Positions 43,584-52,345 of a stretch of 64,000 nt of DNA are shown piece by piece. The notes beneath the pieces are model-generated. The model searched no databases. It saw nothing but the letters and a program-made list of their open reading frames with translations, and had not been told where the DNA came from. The position numbers and the translations under genes are program-made. Source of the stretch: Bacillota bacterium (GTDB lineage: Bacteria > Bacillota > Clostridia > Christensenellales > JAEXRW01). Where the stretch lies: assembly GCA_023454175.1 (NCBI GenBank), contig JAEXRW010000008.1:62001-126000 (forward strand), written 5' to 3'. Every line of letters starts with the position of its first letter. Position 1 is the stretch's first letter.

Positions 43584-44039
43584 ATGGATCAGGGATCCGG
43601 GGATAAAAAGCCGGTCAGGATCAAAAAGCCCAAAATGGTAGGGGAGTTCAAGGAATTCATCTCCCGCGGAAATGTGATGGATCTGGCAGTCGGTGTCATC
43701 ATCGGCGGCGCATTTTCCAAGATCGTGACTTCATTGGTCAATGATATCATCATGCCCTTTATTGGCTTTCTCACAGGCAACGTCAATATAACGGATCTGA
43801 AAGTCATATTGCGTGCCGCCAATGAAGCCACGCATACCGCCGCGCTGGTCTTCGGCTATGGCGCCTTCATTCAGACGGTGATCGATTTCCTGCTGGTCGC
43901 GCTTGTTATCTTCTTCCTCATCAAGGGCGTGAATATGCTCCGGCGCAAAAAGAAGGAATCCCCGGCTCCGCCCGCTGCGCCGCCCGAGGATATCCGCCTG
44001 CTCACCGAGATAAGGGACCTGCTCAGAGAAAAGAAATGA
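43584..44039 (+). CDS. mscL: Large-conductance mechanosensitive channel MscL
   Basis: A 151-residue protein. The family start FKEFISRGNVMDLAVGVIIG is the amphipathic N-helix and first transmembrane helix (TM1), with the pore-lining segment GGAFSKIVTSLVNDIIMP. The second helix is FLLVALVIFFLIKGVN, and a charged C-terminal helix follows. MscL opens under high membrane tension and releases solutes in osmotic downshock. GGGGG stands before the ATG. The TM2 loop is slightly longer than in E. coli. Confidence 0.95.
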   Translation: MDQGSGDKKPVRIKKPKMVGEFKEFISRGNVMDLAVGVIIGGAFSKIVTSLVNDIIMPFIGFLTGNVNITDLKVILRAANEATHTAALVFGYGAFIQTVIDFLLVALVIFFLIKGVNMLRRKKKESPAPPAAPPEDIRLLTEIRDLLREKK

Positions 44040-44076
44040 GCTGCAATACGCTCATATGTTTACTTACTGTATAAAT

Positions 44077-44098
44077 AGAGGGCTTATGCTCTCTTTTT
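44077..44098 (+). terminator. Intrinsic terminator of mscL
   Basis: Arms 44077-44083 and 44088-44094 (AGAGGGC/GCTCTCT, one G-T) with a TTTTTA tail. Confidence 0.8.
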
Positions 44099-44121
44099 AT
44101 TTCTGGGTCTTTGAAACCTTT

Positions 44122-45294
44122 TTAATTCAGGCTATACGCAAATTCCCACAGCCTGTTTATGATATTGCGTAGTGCGATGGTCTTACTGTCATCAGCGCTT
44201 GAATTGATTAATACAAGGAGTCCGGTCTTTCTATCGGCGGATAGGCTCATGTAGGTGCATACGCCGATATCCCCGCCCGTATGGCCCATCATGGCAGGAT
44301 GATTGACGTCTGCCTGCCAGAATATACCTTCGTCCGGCACGGGTTGTCCCTGGGGTTTCTGTTCCTCCTTTAAGTGGTTCCGCAGCATTTCCTCCACGGA
44401 GTCCTTTTGAATGATCTTCACATCGTCCAGCACTCCATCGTTCGCCACCATGGCCAGGAATCTCGCCAGGTCGTTTGCGCTTGTACGCAGTCCGCCGTCT
44501 GGGTAGGTGGTCAATCCATACGGTGGTACTGCTGTTCCATCTTCGACGTACAGCATGGCATGGTTCCTCATGTCTGTCGTCCCGATGAACCAGCTTGTGT
44601 GGTCCATTTTGAGCGGTTTGAAAATATGATCTCGGGTAAATTCCGGATAAGTCTGCCCGGTTGCGCATTCCAGCGCATGGGCGGCCAGCGCCGCACCGAT
44701 GTTGCTGTACTGGTAATAGGAGCCCTTCGATACATCCAAAAAGTTTTCCTTGTCGTAGAGGCCCCCGTTTTCCGAAATATATGCTTTTAGAAATTCCCCC
44801 AGGCTTACCGGCGAATCTTTCCCGGGGTAATACGTATCGCCATAAACCGGATTTCTGTCGTTTATTCCGGCCGTATGTGTGGCGAGTTTATGCAGTGTGA
44901 CGGTAAAATTGTTATCGTACGGGTTTTTGACCTGGAATCCTTTCAGATATGTGTTGATGTCTGCATCCAGATCGACGATTCCCTTTTCCGAAGCGATCAT
45001 GAGGGAGCATCCGAGGATCGTTTTGCTTACAGACGCTATATTGATCACGGTATCCGCCGTAAAGGACGTCTTGCTGTCTTTGTTGGCATATCCATATCCG
45101 TTTGACCATGCCACTCTGCCTTGTTTTATGATTGCGGCGGATAGTCCGGGGATGCTCTGTTTGTCCATTTCCCCGACGATGTACGTATCTATCGGTTTAC
45201 TTGCTGGTTTGATTGGTTTTGATTCACAGGAAGGCAAAACCGTCAGCAACAGAAATACAACTACAGCAAGAATAATAGCCTTGCATTTTACCAT
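44122..45294 (-). CDS. Serine hydrolase of the beta-lactamase (class C / DD-peptidase) family
   Basis: A 390-residue protein with an N-terminal signal (hydrophobic core then LPSC, probable lipoprotein). The active-site motifs are SVSK (nucleophile Ser), YSN and HTGG. It is the AmpC/EstB/PBP4* type of exported esterase or peptidase; a true resistance beta-lactamase is not implied. The start at 45294 is preferred because GGGGGG lies in front of it. The upstream TTG lacks this spacing. Confidence 0.85.
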   Translation of the reverse strand: MVKCKAIILAVVVFLLLTVLPSCESKPIKPASKPIDTYIVGEMDKQSIPGLSAAIIKQGRVAWSNGYGYANKDSKTSFTADTVINIASVSKTILGCSLMIASEKGIVDLDADINTYLKGFQVKNPYDNNFTVTLHKLATHTAGINDRNPVYGDTYYPGKDSPVSLGEFLKAYISENGGLYDKENFLDVSKGSYYQYSNIGAALAAHALECATGQTYPEFTRDHIFKPLKMDHTSWFIGTTDMRNHAMLYVEDGTAVPPYGLTTYPDGGLRTSANDLARFLAMVANDGVLDDVKIIQKDSVEEMLRNHLKEEQKPQGQPVPDEGIFWQADVNHPAMMGHTGGDIGVCTYMSLSADRKTGLLVLINSSADDSKTIALRNIINRLWEFAYSLN

Positions 45295-45380
45295 GACCAA
45301 CCCCCCTGCAGGTTCAAATACTGTAACCCCCTCATTATTATCCCGCAGGCGAAATAAGCTGTCAATCTATAACTTTATTG

Positions 45381-45971
45381 TTACACTTTTCTGCACAGCA
45401 AGAGGCCTTTTCCGATGGGGATGATGGACGCGTCCACCCTTGGATCGTTTTTTGCCGCCTTGAGGAAAGGCGCCAGTACATCCCCGTGGCTTTCCACGTT
45501 GTCCGCTGCCAGCAGGCCGCCTTTCACCATCCGGGGAATCAGTAGCTCGTAGCAGGTATGGTAGAGTTCCTTCTCCGTGTCGATGAATGCAAAGGAGATA
45601 TTTGAATGGCTCTGCAGGTTGATGACCGCGTCGCCCTCCACCAGCCTGATGATGTCTTCCACGCCTGCGCTGGCAAAGGTCTCCTTCGCCAGTGCAATCT
45701 TTTCGGGCAGCAGTTCAAACGTATGGAGTTTCCTGCCTTTCGCCCTGCACCCCAGCGAGAGCCACAGGGCCGAGTAACCTGCGCTCGTGCCGATCTCCGC
45801 GGCGGTGCCATCCGGGGAGGATGCCAGCAGGATCGCCAGCAATGCGCCCGTCTCGGGGTCCACCTGGCGCAGGCGCTGGAGCCTCGGGGTCCCGTTGGTC
45901 CTGTCCATTCTGTCCTTTTCTTCCAGGAATGCCATCCGCTGCAGCACCTTTTGCGGTATATTGTGAAACAT
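45381..45971 (-). CDS. O-methyltransferase (SAM-dependent, class I)
   Basis: A 196-residue enzyme. The motif AAEIGTSAGYSALWL is the SAM-binding loop. LHTFELLPEKIALAKETF is motif II and ISFAFIDTEKELYHTCYELL the post-II region, matching the COMT/TrmR family (Methyltransf_24/3). GGAGG stands before the ATG. It lies upstream of the serine hydrolase, same direction, 86 bases apart. Family members methylate catechols or tRNA wobble bases (TrmR); the substrate here is open. Confidence 0.85.
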   Translation of the reverse strand: MFHNIPQKVLQRMAFLEEKDRMDRTNGTPRLQRLRQVDPETGALLAILLASSPDGTAAEIGTSAGYSALWLSLGCRAKGRKLHTFELLPEKIALAKETFASAGVEDIIRLVEGDAVINLQSHSNISFAFIDTEKELYHTCYELLIPRMVKGGLLAADNVESHGDVLAPFLKAAKNDPRVDASIIPIGKGLLLCRKV

Positions 45972-46145
45972 GTTTTGCCTCCGGTATGGTTATTGGGTGT
46001 GCGCCATATCCACTATAACGCCGTTGCCTGGAAAAACTCAATGTGTTTTTATCGTTTCAACATGCGATTTTCCTGTTTCAATCTTTTCAGCCGGTTTATA
46101 TAAAAGCCATGAAAGATTTTTAAATTTGATATTGGAGGAATGGAT

Positions 46146-46691
46146 ATGAAAACTTGGATCTGCCCCGTTTGCGGTTACACCCTTACAGGAGAATCTGCCC
46201 CTGATAAATGTCCCCAGTGCGGTGCTGCAGGCAGTAAATTCACTGCGAAGGAGCAGGGCGCCCGTGTTTTTGCCGATGAACACAGGATCGGGATCGCAGC
46301 GGGAGTCGACCCGATGATCCTGGAAGGCCTTCGGAATAATTTCATGGGTGAATGCACCGAGGTCGGCATGTACCTGGCCATGTCCCGCCAGGCCGACCGC
46401 GAAGGTTATCCCGAGGTGGCCGAAGCGTACAAGCGCATTGCCTATGAGGAGGCGGATCATGCCGCGCGTTTTGCGGAGCTCCTCGGCGAGGTCGTTTTCC
46501 CGGATACGAAGAAGAACCTGCAGCTGCGTGCCGACGCCGAGATGGGCGCCACCGCCGGCAAGATGGAGATTGCCAAACTGGCCAAGGCGCAGAACCTGGA
46601 TGCCATCCACGATACCGTGCATGAAATGGCCAAGGACGAAGCGCGCCACGGCAAGGCTTTTGAAGGCCTTTTGAACAGGTATTTTAAATAA
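46146..46691 (+). CDS. Reverse rubrerythrin (rubredoxin domain first)
   Basis: A 181-residue protein. The N-terminal rubredoxin knuckles WICPVCGYTLTG and DKCPQCGAAG carry four Cys for one iron. A ferritin-like four-helix domain with a di-iron site follows (ECTEVGMYLAMSRQADREGY, AYEEADHAARFAELLG, EMAKDEARHGKAFEG). The domain order is the reverse of classic rubrerythrin. Such proteins reduce hydrogen peroxide in anaerobes. GGAGG lies 7 bases before the ATG at 46146. A terminator follows. It supports an anaerobic host. Confidence 0.92.
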   Translation: MKTWICPVCGYTLTGESAPDKCPQCGAAGSKFTAKEQGARVFADEHRIGIAAGVDPMILEGLRNNFMGECTEVGMYLAMSRQADREGYPEVAEAYKRIAYEEADHAARFAELLGEVVFPDTKKNLQLRADAEMGATAGKMEIAKLAKAQNLDAIHDTVHEMAKDEARHGKAFEGLLNRYFK

Positions 46692-46727
46692 ACGAGTATA
46701 AGCCCTCCCATACATTCCCCTCATAAA

Positions 46728-46760
46728 GAAAACAGCTGTCGACAGGCGGCTGTTTTCCTT
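46728..46760 (+). terminator. Intrinsic terminator of the rubrerythrin gene
   Basis: Arms 46728-46736 and 46749-46757 pair over 9 bp (GAAAACAGC) with a 12-base loop and a TTTTCC tail. Confidence 0.7.
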
Positions 46761-46903
46761 TATAAAGCAGGCCATTGATCTTTTATTATTCCCTTTTTTC
46801 ACATTCCCGGTTGGACAAAGCATGATGAATGATTTCTATATAGATTTAATAAGATGATATTGAATCACCTATTTATCGGTTGTGAATGAAGGAGGAGCGT
46901 TCT

Positions 46904-47431
46904 ATGGATATCCGCAGGTATGTCTCTTTTCTGTCTGTCTTTCTTTTCAGCCTGCTCGGCCTCTACACCCTGCTAAACGGTATAGAAGCGCTGGTCCGTG
47001 CAAACGGAGCGGGAGCAACGATATTCCTCGGCGTGATGGGTCTGCTGGTGGGCTTGATGCTCGGGGCATTTGCCGTGATCCTCTTTTTCTTCTTTTATAA
47101 AAGGGAAAATCCCTATGTCCTCATCTGGGGTGCGGGCGGGCTGGGCGCGCTGCTGCTGATATTGGATATCGTATGCATATTCGTCGCGGGTTCCGCTTCG
47201 TCCTCAGGCATCATCGCCGTCTGCCTGTGCCTTGCCTTTACGGTCTACGGTTATACCCTGTATAAAAAGATGGTGATGGAAGGCAGGATCGTCCGCAAGG
47301 CCCCCCTGCCGTCTGAAGCGCCCCTCACCCCCGAAGAAGGGCTGAAAAAGCTGGCGGCGCTTCACGATAAGGGTCTCATCAATGAGACGGAGTACAACCA
47401 GAAGCGCCAGGAATATCTGAGCCGCATCTGA
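46904..47431 (+). CDS. Membrane protein with C-terminal SHOCT domain (first of pair)
   Basis: A 175-residue protein. Four membrane helices span about 8-125, then a soluble tail with the SHOCT motif EEGLKKLAALHDKGLINETEYNQK follows. GGAGGAGC places the start at 46904. SHOCT tails are short helix-turn-helix oligomerisation modules at protein ends. The next gene has the same architecture, so this looks like a tandem duplication that has diverged. No catalytic residues are seen. Confidence 0.8.
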   Translation: MDIRRYVSFLSVFLFSLLGLYTLLNGIEALVRANGAGATIFLGVMGLLVGLMLGAFAVILFFFFYKRENPYVLIWGAGGLGALLLILDIVCIFVAGSASSSGIIAVCLCLAFTVYGYTLYKKMVMEGRIVRKAPLPSEAPLTPEEGLKKLAALHDKGLINETEYNQKRQEYLSRI

Positions 47432-47510
47432 GTCGGGATCCGGCCTAGATACCGCTCGACGTATTTGATCCGGTTTGCCGGGTTTGGGTTTTGTTTGAGG
47501 AGGGATCGGT

Positions 47511-48230
47511 ATGCTTTCCCGCAGGCCTTTGTCCATCGTGCTTGCGCTGTTCCTGTTTGCCTGCGCCATATCCTTTATCGTCTTTGCCCTGGTCGGCGTC
47601 CTGGAAGCCTTGGACCGTCTTGCAGGCGATCCCGATGTCCAGCCCGTTGTCCAGGGTCTCATGCAGGAGCTTCCGGGCGATGGGTCTGATATGTTTTTGA
47701 CGATCCTGCTTTGGGGGATGCTGTTTTGGCGGTATGCGGCAGTCGGGCTGCTGGCGGTCATGTGCATTTTTCTTGCCGTCTTTCTGCTGGCCCGCTCCGG
47801 CAGGAAAGTTCATCCCATGCCGCTGGCCGTCTGGGGCGGCGGTGTGCTGTTCCTTTCCCTGGTCGCGGCCATATTCTGTTTTTTGAAGTCCTTTCCCGAT
47901 GCGGCGGATGTCGGGTATCTCGGCGCCTGGCCGTTCGCCCTGTTCAATCTGGCGGGGCCCGCCCTTCTGGGCCCTGCGGTCACGGCAGCAGTCAGTTTTG
48001 TGATTGGGCTGTTTGTCTGCATATTCGCTTCCGCCCTCTATCGCCACATCCGTGCTGGTACGCTCGCGCCCCTGCCTGAGCCGTCCCGTATCCCTGCTTA
48101 TGCATCGGTTTCAGAGCAGCTGGGATCCGCCGAGGATTCCCTGAAAAAGCTGCATGCGCTGAAGGAAGCCGGGCTCGTAACCGAAGTGGAATATGAGCAG
48201 ATGCGTGCCGATATCATCAAAAGAATGTAA
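47511..48230 (+). CDS. Membrane protein with C-terminal SHOCT domain (second of pair)
   Basis: A 239-residue protein. Four hydrophobic segments (about 9-30, 65-92, 105-125, 150-175) and a tail with EDSLKKLHALKEAGLVTEVE are of the same SHOCT type as in the protein before it. GAGGAGG precedes the ATG. The pair lies 79 bases apart and probably forms one unit, closed by the terminator at 48258-48290. The function is unknown. Confidence 0.8.
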   Translation: MLSRRPLSIVLALFLFACAISFIVFALVGVLEALDRLAGDPDVQPVVQGLMQELPGDGSDMFLTILLWGMLFWRYAAVGLLAVMCIFLAVFLLARSGRKVHPMPLAVWGGGVLFLSLVAAIFCFLKSFPDAADVGYLGAWPFALFNLAGPALLGPAVTAAVSFVIGLFVCIFASALYRHIRAGTLAPLPEPSRIPAYASVSEQLGSAEDSLKKLHALKEAGLVTEVEYEQMRADIIKRM

Positions 48231-48257
48231 TGTATTTAGCTCTTCGTTGTAATTGAA

Positions 48258-48290
48258 AACAGCGGGTCGTTATGTACCCGCTGTTTTTGT
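48258..48290. terminator. Bidirectional intrinsic terminator
   Basis: Arms 48258-48267 and 48276-48285 are exact 10-bp complements (AACAGCGGGT) with T runs on both strands. It closes the SHOCT pair (plus) and the metal ATPase (minus). Confidence 0.85.
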
Positions 48291-48313
48291 TCACCGTATT
48301 GAGGAAAATCCGC

Positions 48314-50449
48314 TTACTTCATCCGCATCGCCCGCATTGCGTTGAGCACCGCCAGCAGTGCCACGCCCACATCCGCGAAGACCGCTTCCCACAGGATCGC
48401 GATGCCGCCCGCGCCCAGCAGCAGGACGATGGCCTTTATCCCCAAAGCGAAAGCGATGTTCTGCACCACGATGTTCCGTGTCCTGCGCGATATCCGGATG
48501 GCTTCCGCCACTTTGGAGGGTTCATCCTGCATCAGCACCACATCCGCGGCCTCCACCGCCGCGTCCGAGCCGATGCCCCCCATCGCGATGCCCACGTCCG
48601 CCCGCGCCAGCACCGGCGCGTCGTTGATGCCGTCCCCCGTAAAGACCACCGTGCCCTTGCGGGATTTTGCCTTTTCCAATTGCTCCAGGATCGCCACCTT
48701 GTCCTGCGGCAGCAGGCCGGCGTGCACCTCGTCGATGCCTGCCTGTTCCCCGATCCGTTTTGCGATGTCTTCCGTATCCCCTGTCAGCATGACGGTTTTC
48801 TGGACGCCTGCGGCTTTCAGTTTCCGTATCGCATCCTGCGCGTCGGGCTTCAGTTCGTCGGCCAGTGTGACTACGCCTGCTGGTTTTCCATCCACGGCGG
48901 TGTACACAGCCGCGCCTTCGTGCACGTTCTGTGTGAAGCTGATGCCGTTCTCCGCCATCAGCTTGATGCTCCCGCACAGGACTTCGTGCCTGTCTATGGT
49001 CGCTTTTACGCCTCTGCCCGGTATCTCGCTATAATCGGTAATGGCGTCCCGGATCGCTTCCCCGCCCCATGCTCTGACCACGGATTGCGCGATGGGGTGG
49101 TTGGAAAGGCTCTCCGCCAGCGCCGTATAGCGTAATAGCTCCTCGCTGGTGAAGCCTTCGCCGGGGTATATCCCGTTCACGGTGAATGTCCCCTTCGTCA
49201 GCGTGCCCGTTTTGTCAAATACCACCGTCTCCGCCTTGGCCAGGCTGTCCATGAAGTTGCTGCCTTTGAATAATATCCCGCGCTTCGAAGCCCCGCCGAT
49301 CCCGCCGAAATACCCCAGCGGGATGGAGATGACCAGCGCGCACGGGCACGATACCACCAGGAATACCAGCGCGCGCGGCAGCCAGGTATCAAATGTCTGC
49401 CCCGGTATCAGCAGCGGGGGGATCACCGCCAGCAGCGCCGCCAGCCCCACCACGATGGGCGTATAGACCTTGGCGAAACGGCTGATGAAGCGTTCGGTCT
49501 TTGCCTTGGACGCCCCCGCATTTTCGACCAGCGCCAGGATGCGGGATACGGTGGATTGTGCGAATTCCGAAGTCACTTGTATGGTCAGTGCGCCTGTTTT
49601 GTTCACGCTCCCCGATAGGATCTCCATCCCGGGTCGGATATTTCTCGGCATGGATTCCCCCGTGAGCGCGGATGTGTCCACTTCGGATTCCCCGGAAAGT
49701 ACAGTCCCGTCCAGCGGCACCCGCTCGCCCGGTTTCACCAGGATGCTCTGGCCGGGATGGATGTTGCCGGGGGATACGGTCTGTATGCCGTCAGGTGTGA
49801 CGAGGTTGGCCGCATCGGGCCGTATGTTGAGCAGGGATTTGATGGACCGCCTGGAGCGGTTCACCGCCACGCTCTGGAAGAGTTCCCCCACCTGGTAAAA
49901 GAGCATGACGGCCACGCCCTCGCCGTATTCGCCGATGACGAAGGCCCCTACCGTGGCGATGAGCATCAGGAAGTTTTCATCCAGCACCTTGCCCCGTGTG
50001 ATGTTGCGCGCCGCCTTGTATAGGACCTCCCATCCCAGCAGGATGTATGCTGCGATGAAAAACCCGAGTTTAACCCACTCCCCGGTGAGTATCATGCCCG
50101 CCGCGAACAGCGCCGCGCCGGTGCCGTACATCACGATCTTGCGGATGGGTACCAGCCTTTCCTTTTTGTCTTTTTGCTGCGCGCGCTCACCTGGCCGCGG
50201 GTTTGCGTTATCCCTGTCCATTACTCTCGCGCCGGGTTCCATCCTGCGCACCACGCTTATGGCTTCCCCCGTCACCCTTTCCATGTCGGCATCCGTATGC
50301 GTGTCGATCACCAGGCTGCACGATGCGTGGTTAAAAGACACGCCTGCCACGCCGGGGAGCACGCTGATCCCGTCTTCGATCTCTTTGGTGCAGTGCGGGC
50401 AGTCCACACCCTCCACCGTCAGCACCTTTCTTTTTGTTCCCACTTTCAT
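48314..50449 (-). CDS. Heavy-metal P1B-type ATPase (ZntA/CadA-like)
   Basis: A 711-residue exporter. An N-terminal HMA domain has the metal site VDCPHCTKEI. The transmembrane CPC motif is SCPCALV, the phosphorylation site DKTGTLTKG and the hinge TGDGINDAP. The CPC core and the following residues fit Zn2+/Cd2+/Pb2+ rather than copper exporters. GGGGTC stands before the start. Upstream on the same strand, across a 308-base gap filled by an interspersed repeat, lies the ArsR/CadC regulator. It should export toxic divalent metal when CadC is released. Confidence 0.9.
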   Translation of the reverse strand: MKVGTKRKVLTVEGVDCPHCTKEIEDGISVLPGVAGVSFNHASCSLVIDTHTDADMERVTGEAISVVRRMEPGARVMDRDNANPRPGERAQQKDKKERLVPIRKIVMYGTGAALFAAGMILTGEWVKLGFFIAAYILLGWEVLYKAARNITRGKVLDENFLMLIATVGAFVIGEYGEGVAVMLFYQVGELFQSVAVNRSRRSIKSLLNIRPDAANLVTPDGIQTVSPGNIHPGQSILVKPGERVPLDGTVLSGESEVDTSALTGESMPRNIRPGMEILSGSVNKTGALTIQVTSEFAQSTVSRILALVENAGASKAKTERFISRFAKVYTPIVVGLAALLAVIPPLLIPGQTFDTWLPRALVFLVVSCPCALVISIPLGYFGGIGGASKRGILFKGSNFMDSLAKAETVVFDKTGTLTKGTFTVNGIYPGEGFTSEELLRYTALAESLSNHPIAQSVVRAWGGEAIRDAITDYSEIPGRGVKATIDRHEVLCGSIKLMAENGISFTQNVHEGAAVYTAVDGKPAGVVTLADELKPDAQDAIRKLKAAGVQKTVMLTGDTEDIAKRIGEQAGIDEVHAGLLPQDKVAILEQLEKAKSRKGTVVFTGDGINDAPVLARADVGIAMGGIGSDAAVEAADVVLMQDEPSKVAEAIRISRRTRNIVVQNIAFALGIKAIVLLLGAGGIAILWEAVFADVGVALLAVLNAMRAMRMK

Positions 50450-50547
50450 GACCCCTTTATGTAAATTTAAAAATGATCATTCTGGTCCGGGTAAGTTAGT
50501 CAACTGTCAACAATACCCGGTTGACCAACTTTCAACTTCCATCATTA

Positions 50548-50730
50548 CCCCGTCCCCCCCTGCGGGCTATCCCAAGAATCGGTGCCACATACCTGTTTGT
50601 TAGGTGGTTCAGGAGGGAAATCTTTCTCTGTACTTACCGCCCTTGAATTGAAAGCTCCTACGCATGGCGCCCCTATTAGGGGAGCTGCCCAAGCGGCCTT
50701 GGGTCGCTTTGGGCTGAGGGGTTTTCCCTG
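50548..50730 (-). repeat. Interspersed intergenic repeat element between cadC-like and metal-ATPase genes
   Basis: Gap 50450-50757 contains no gene. On the minus strand the block runs from CAGGGAAAACCCCTCAG (50730-50714) to a C/G-rich end at about 50548. It contains the short inverted repeat CTCCCCTAATAGGGG and other self-complementary pieces. I recall very similar blocks scattered in genomes of gut Clostridia; I have not searched for it. It may be a non-autonomous mobile element. Confidence 0.55.
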
Positions 50731-50757
50731 CAGTCGTACAAAATTCTCAATCTTCAA

Positions 50758-51117
50758 TTATTCACTTATATGTTCATATCCCTGTGCAAAGATGCTCTGG
50801 ATGTGGACGTCGTTCAGCGCATAGTAGACGACTTTCCCGTCTTTGCGGTACTTGACCAGCCGCGCTGCCTTTAGTACCCGCAGTTGGTGAGAAATGGCCG
50901 ACTGCGTCATGGAAAGCAGGGCGGCGATGTCGCACACGCACATCTCGCTCTCAAAAAGCGCCCACAGGATCTTCACCCGCGTCGTATCCCCAAACACTTT
51001 GAAAAGCTCCGCCAGGTCGTACAGGCTCTCCTCCTGCGGCATGTTGCTTTTTGCTTTTTGGATCACGTCTTCGTGCAGCACCGTACATTCGCACCGGATC
51101 ATTTCCTCGGTATCCAT
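50758..51117 (-). CDS. ArsR/SmtB-family metal sensor, CadC-like
   Basis: A 119-residue repressor. The winged helix is LAELFKVFGDTTRVKILWAL with recognition helix MTQSAISHQLRVLKAARLV. It has Cys residues in MCVCDIAALL (alpha-3 metal site) and an N-terminal RCEC, as in CadC sensors for Cd2+/Pb2+/Zn2+. GGAGGCG sets the start at 51117; upstream in-frame starts lie in the operator. It is first in the unit regulator-ATPase and probably represses its own promoter at 51145-51195. Its stop codon lies inside an AT-rich repeat. Confidence 0.88.
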   Translation of the reverse strand: MDTEEMIRCECTVLHEDVIQKAKSNMPQEESLYDLAELFKVFGDTTRVKILWALFESEMCVCDIAALLSMTQSAISHQLRVLKAARLVKYRKDGKVVYYALNDVHIQSIFAQGYEHISE

Positions 51118-51144
51118 TGTTGCGCCTCCCATATTCGTTTGAAC

Positions 51145-51195
51145 ATATGAATACTTGTTCATATATAATATATTCTCATCGTCTCGTTTTGTCAA
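51145..51195 (-). promoter_or_regulatory. cadC-type promoter and operator
   Basis: On the minus strand TTGACA (51195-51190) and TATATT (51172-51167) are 17 bases apart. Just after it lies ATATGAA (51145-51151)/TTCATAT (51158-51164), a perfect 7-6-7 inverted repeat like known ArsR/SmtB operators. Metal-free repressor there would block the promoter. Confidence 0.85.
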
Positions 51196-51333
51196 CCGGG
51201 AAAAATATAGAGTTGAGAGCTTTCAAGCTCCATAACCATTTGAACTACCAGGGTATAAGAATCTATTCCTATGCGAAACACACCCAAGTGATTGATGCGC
51301 CGTTTGAAGACTGAATGCTCCGCTCCATATGAC

Positions 51334-51369
51334 AAACCCCTGTCGGTTAAGTCCCGCAGGGGTTTTCTC
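51334..51369. terminator. Hairpin downstream of msrB
   Basis: Arms 51334-51342 and 51357-51365 pair over 9 bp (AAACCCCTG). On the plus strand TTTTC follows. On the minus strand it is 25 bases past the msrB stop but has only a short TTT. Confidence 0.6.
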
Positions 51370-51403
51370 CAATTTTCAATTGTCAATTCTCAATTTTCAA
51401 TTA
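51369..51403. repeat. AT-rich short repeat overlapping the msrB stop
   Basis: CAATTTTCAATTGTCAATTC and close variants in tandem. Its last 11 bases form the final codons of msrB, and the stop TGA is in it. Related blocks overlap the stops of the arsR-type gene (50741-50760) and gltB2 (62016-62044). Confidence 0.7.
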
Positions 51404-51821
51404 GCATCAGGTATTCCCCATACCCTTCTTTCTCCATATCGGCTTTGGGGATAAATCGGAGCGACGCCGAATTGATGCAGTAGCGCAGTCCCGAAGGTTC
51501 CGGTCCGTCGTCGAATACATGCCCCAGGTGGGAGGTGTCCGAGCGCACCTCCGTCCGGCTCATGCCATGGCTGTAGTCCTTTTTGTACTCCACCCTGTCC
51601 TCCAGGATGGGGCGGGAAAAGCTGGGCCACCCGCACCCCGAGTCGAATTTGTCCTTTGAACTGAAAAGCGGCTCCCCTGTCACCACGTCCACGTAGATGC
51701 CTGGTTCGTGGTGGTCCCAGTATTCGTTCTCAAACGGTGGCTCTGTCGCATTCTCCTGTGTCACCCGGTATTGCATTTCAGTCAATTTGTTTTTTAATGT
51801 CTCTTCCGGTTTCTTGTTCAT
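51390..51821 (-). CDS. msrB: Peptide methionine (R)-S-oxide reductase MsrB
   Basis: A 143-residue reductase. TEPPFENEYWDHHEPGIYVD, the WPSFS segment (FDSGCGWPSFSRPI) and the catalytic Cys in RYCINSASLRF mark MsrB. It reduces methionine-R-sulfoxide in proteins. The ATG at 51821 overlaps the msrA stop (ATGA), the usual coupled pair. The stop and last codons lie in an AT-rich repeat (51369-51403), so the C-terminus has been altered from the family's usual end. Confidence 0.92.
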   Translation of the reverse strand: MNKKPEETLKNKLTEMQYRVTQENATEPPFENEYWDHHEPGIYVDVVTGEPLFSSKDKFDSGCGWPSFSRPILEDRVEYKKDYSHGMSRTEVRSDTSHLGHVFDDGPEPSGLRYCINSASLRFIPKADMEKEGYGEYLMLIEN

Positions 51822-52345
51822 TTTCCCCACACCGCCTCTATAAAAGCTTCCCGTCCCGAGAGCCGTTTGTAGTTGCAGTACCGCTCGGGGTTCTTCAGGT
51901 GGTATCCCTGGTGGTATTCCTCCGCCGGATAAAAGGGCTGCGCGGGCAGCACCAGCGTCACCACGGCCTTGTCAAATACCCGCGAGCAGTCTATGGCCCG
52001 TATCGCCTCCATGGCCTTTTGCTTTTGCTTTTCATCCAGGTAAAAGATAGCGGTCCTGTACTGCGGTCCTTTGTCGGCGAATTGGCCGTCGGGGTCGGTC
52101 GGGTCGATATGGCTGAAGAAAACCTTCAATAATTCTTCATAAGAGGTCACGTCCGGGTCGTATGTCACCTGCACCGCTTCATAGTGGCACGTCCTCCCCG
52201 TGCAGACCTGCTCGTAGGTTGGGTTGGCTTTTTCCCCGCCCGTATATCCCGGCACCGTTTCCTTCACGCCCGGCAGGCCGTGGAATGCGTCCTCGATGCA
52301 CCAAAAGCACCCCCCGGCGAATATCGCTTTCTCATATTGCTCCAT
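51818..52345 (-). CDS. msrA: Peptide methionine (S)-S-oxide reductase MsrA
   Basis: A 175-residue reductase with the catalytic-Cys motif AIFAGGCFWCIEDAF, the substrate region GYTGGEKANPTYEQVCTG and the C-terminal AEEYHQGYHLKNPERY. It repairs methionine-S-sulfoxide. AAAGGAG sets the start at 52345; an earlier in-frame start at 52474 lacks a site. It forms a two-gene operon with msrB. Confidence 0.93.
   Translation of the reverse strand: MEQYEKAIFAGGCFWCIEDAFHGLPGVKETVPGYTGGEKANPTYEQVCTGRTCHYEAVQVTYDPDVTSYEELLKVFFSHIDPTDPDGQFADKGPQYRTAIFYLDEKQKQKAMEAIRAIDCSRVFDKAVVTLVLPAQPFYPAEEYHQGYHLKNPERYCNYKRLSGREAFIEAVWGK

Noticed and set aside
44122..45294. Antibiotic-resistance beta-lactamase
   Set aside because: SxxK, YxN and HTG motifs are shared by many esterases and DD-peptidases; the sequence does not single out a class C resistance enzyme.
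46038..46823. A 261-codon frame opposite the rubrerythrin gene
   Set aside because: Antisense shadow without ribosome site or recognisable domain.
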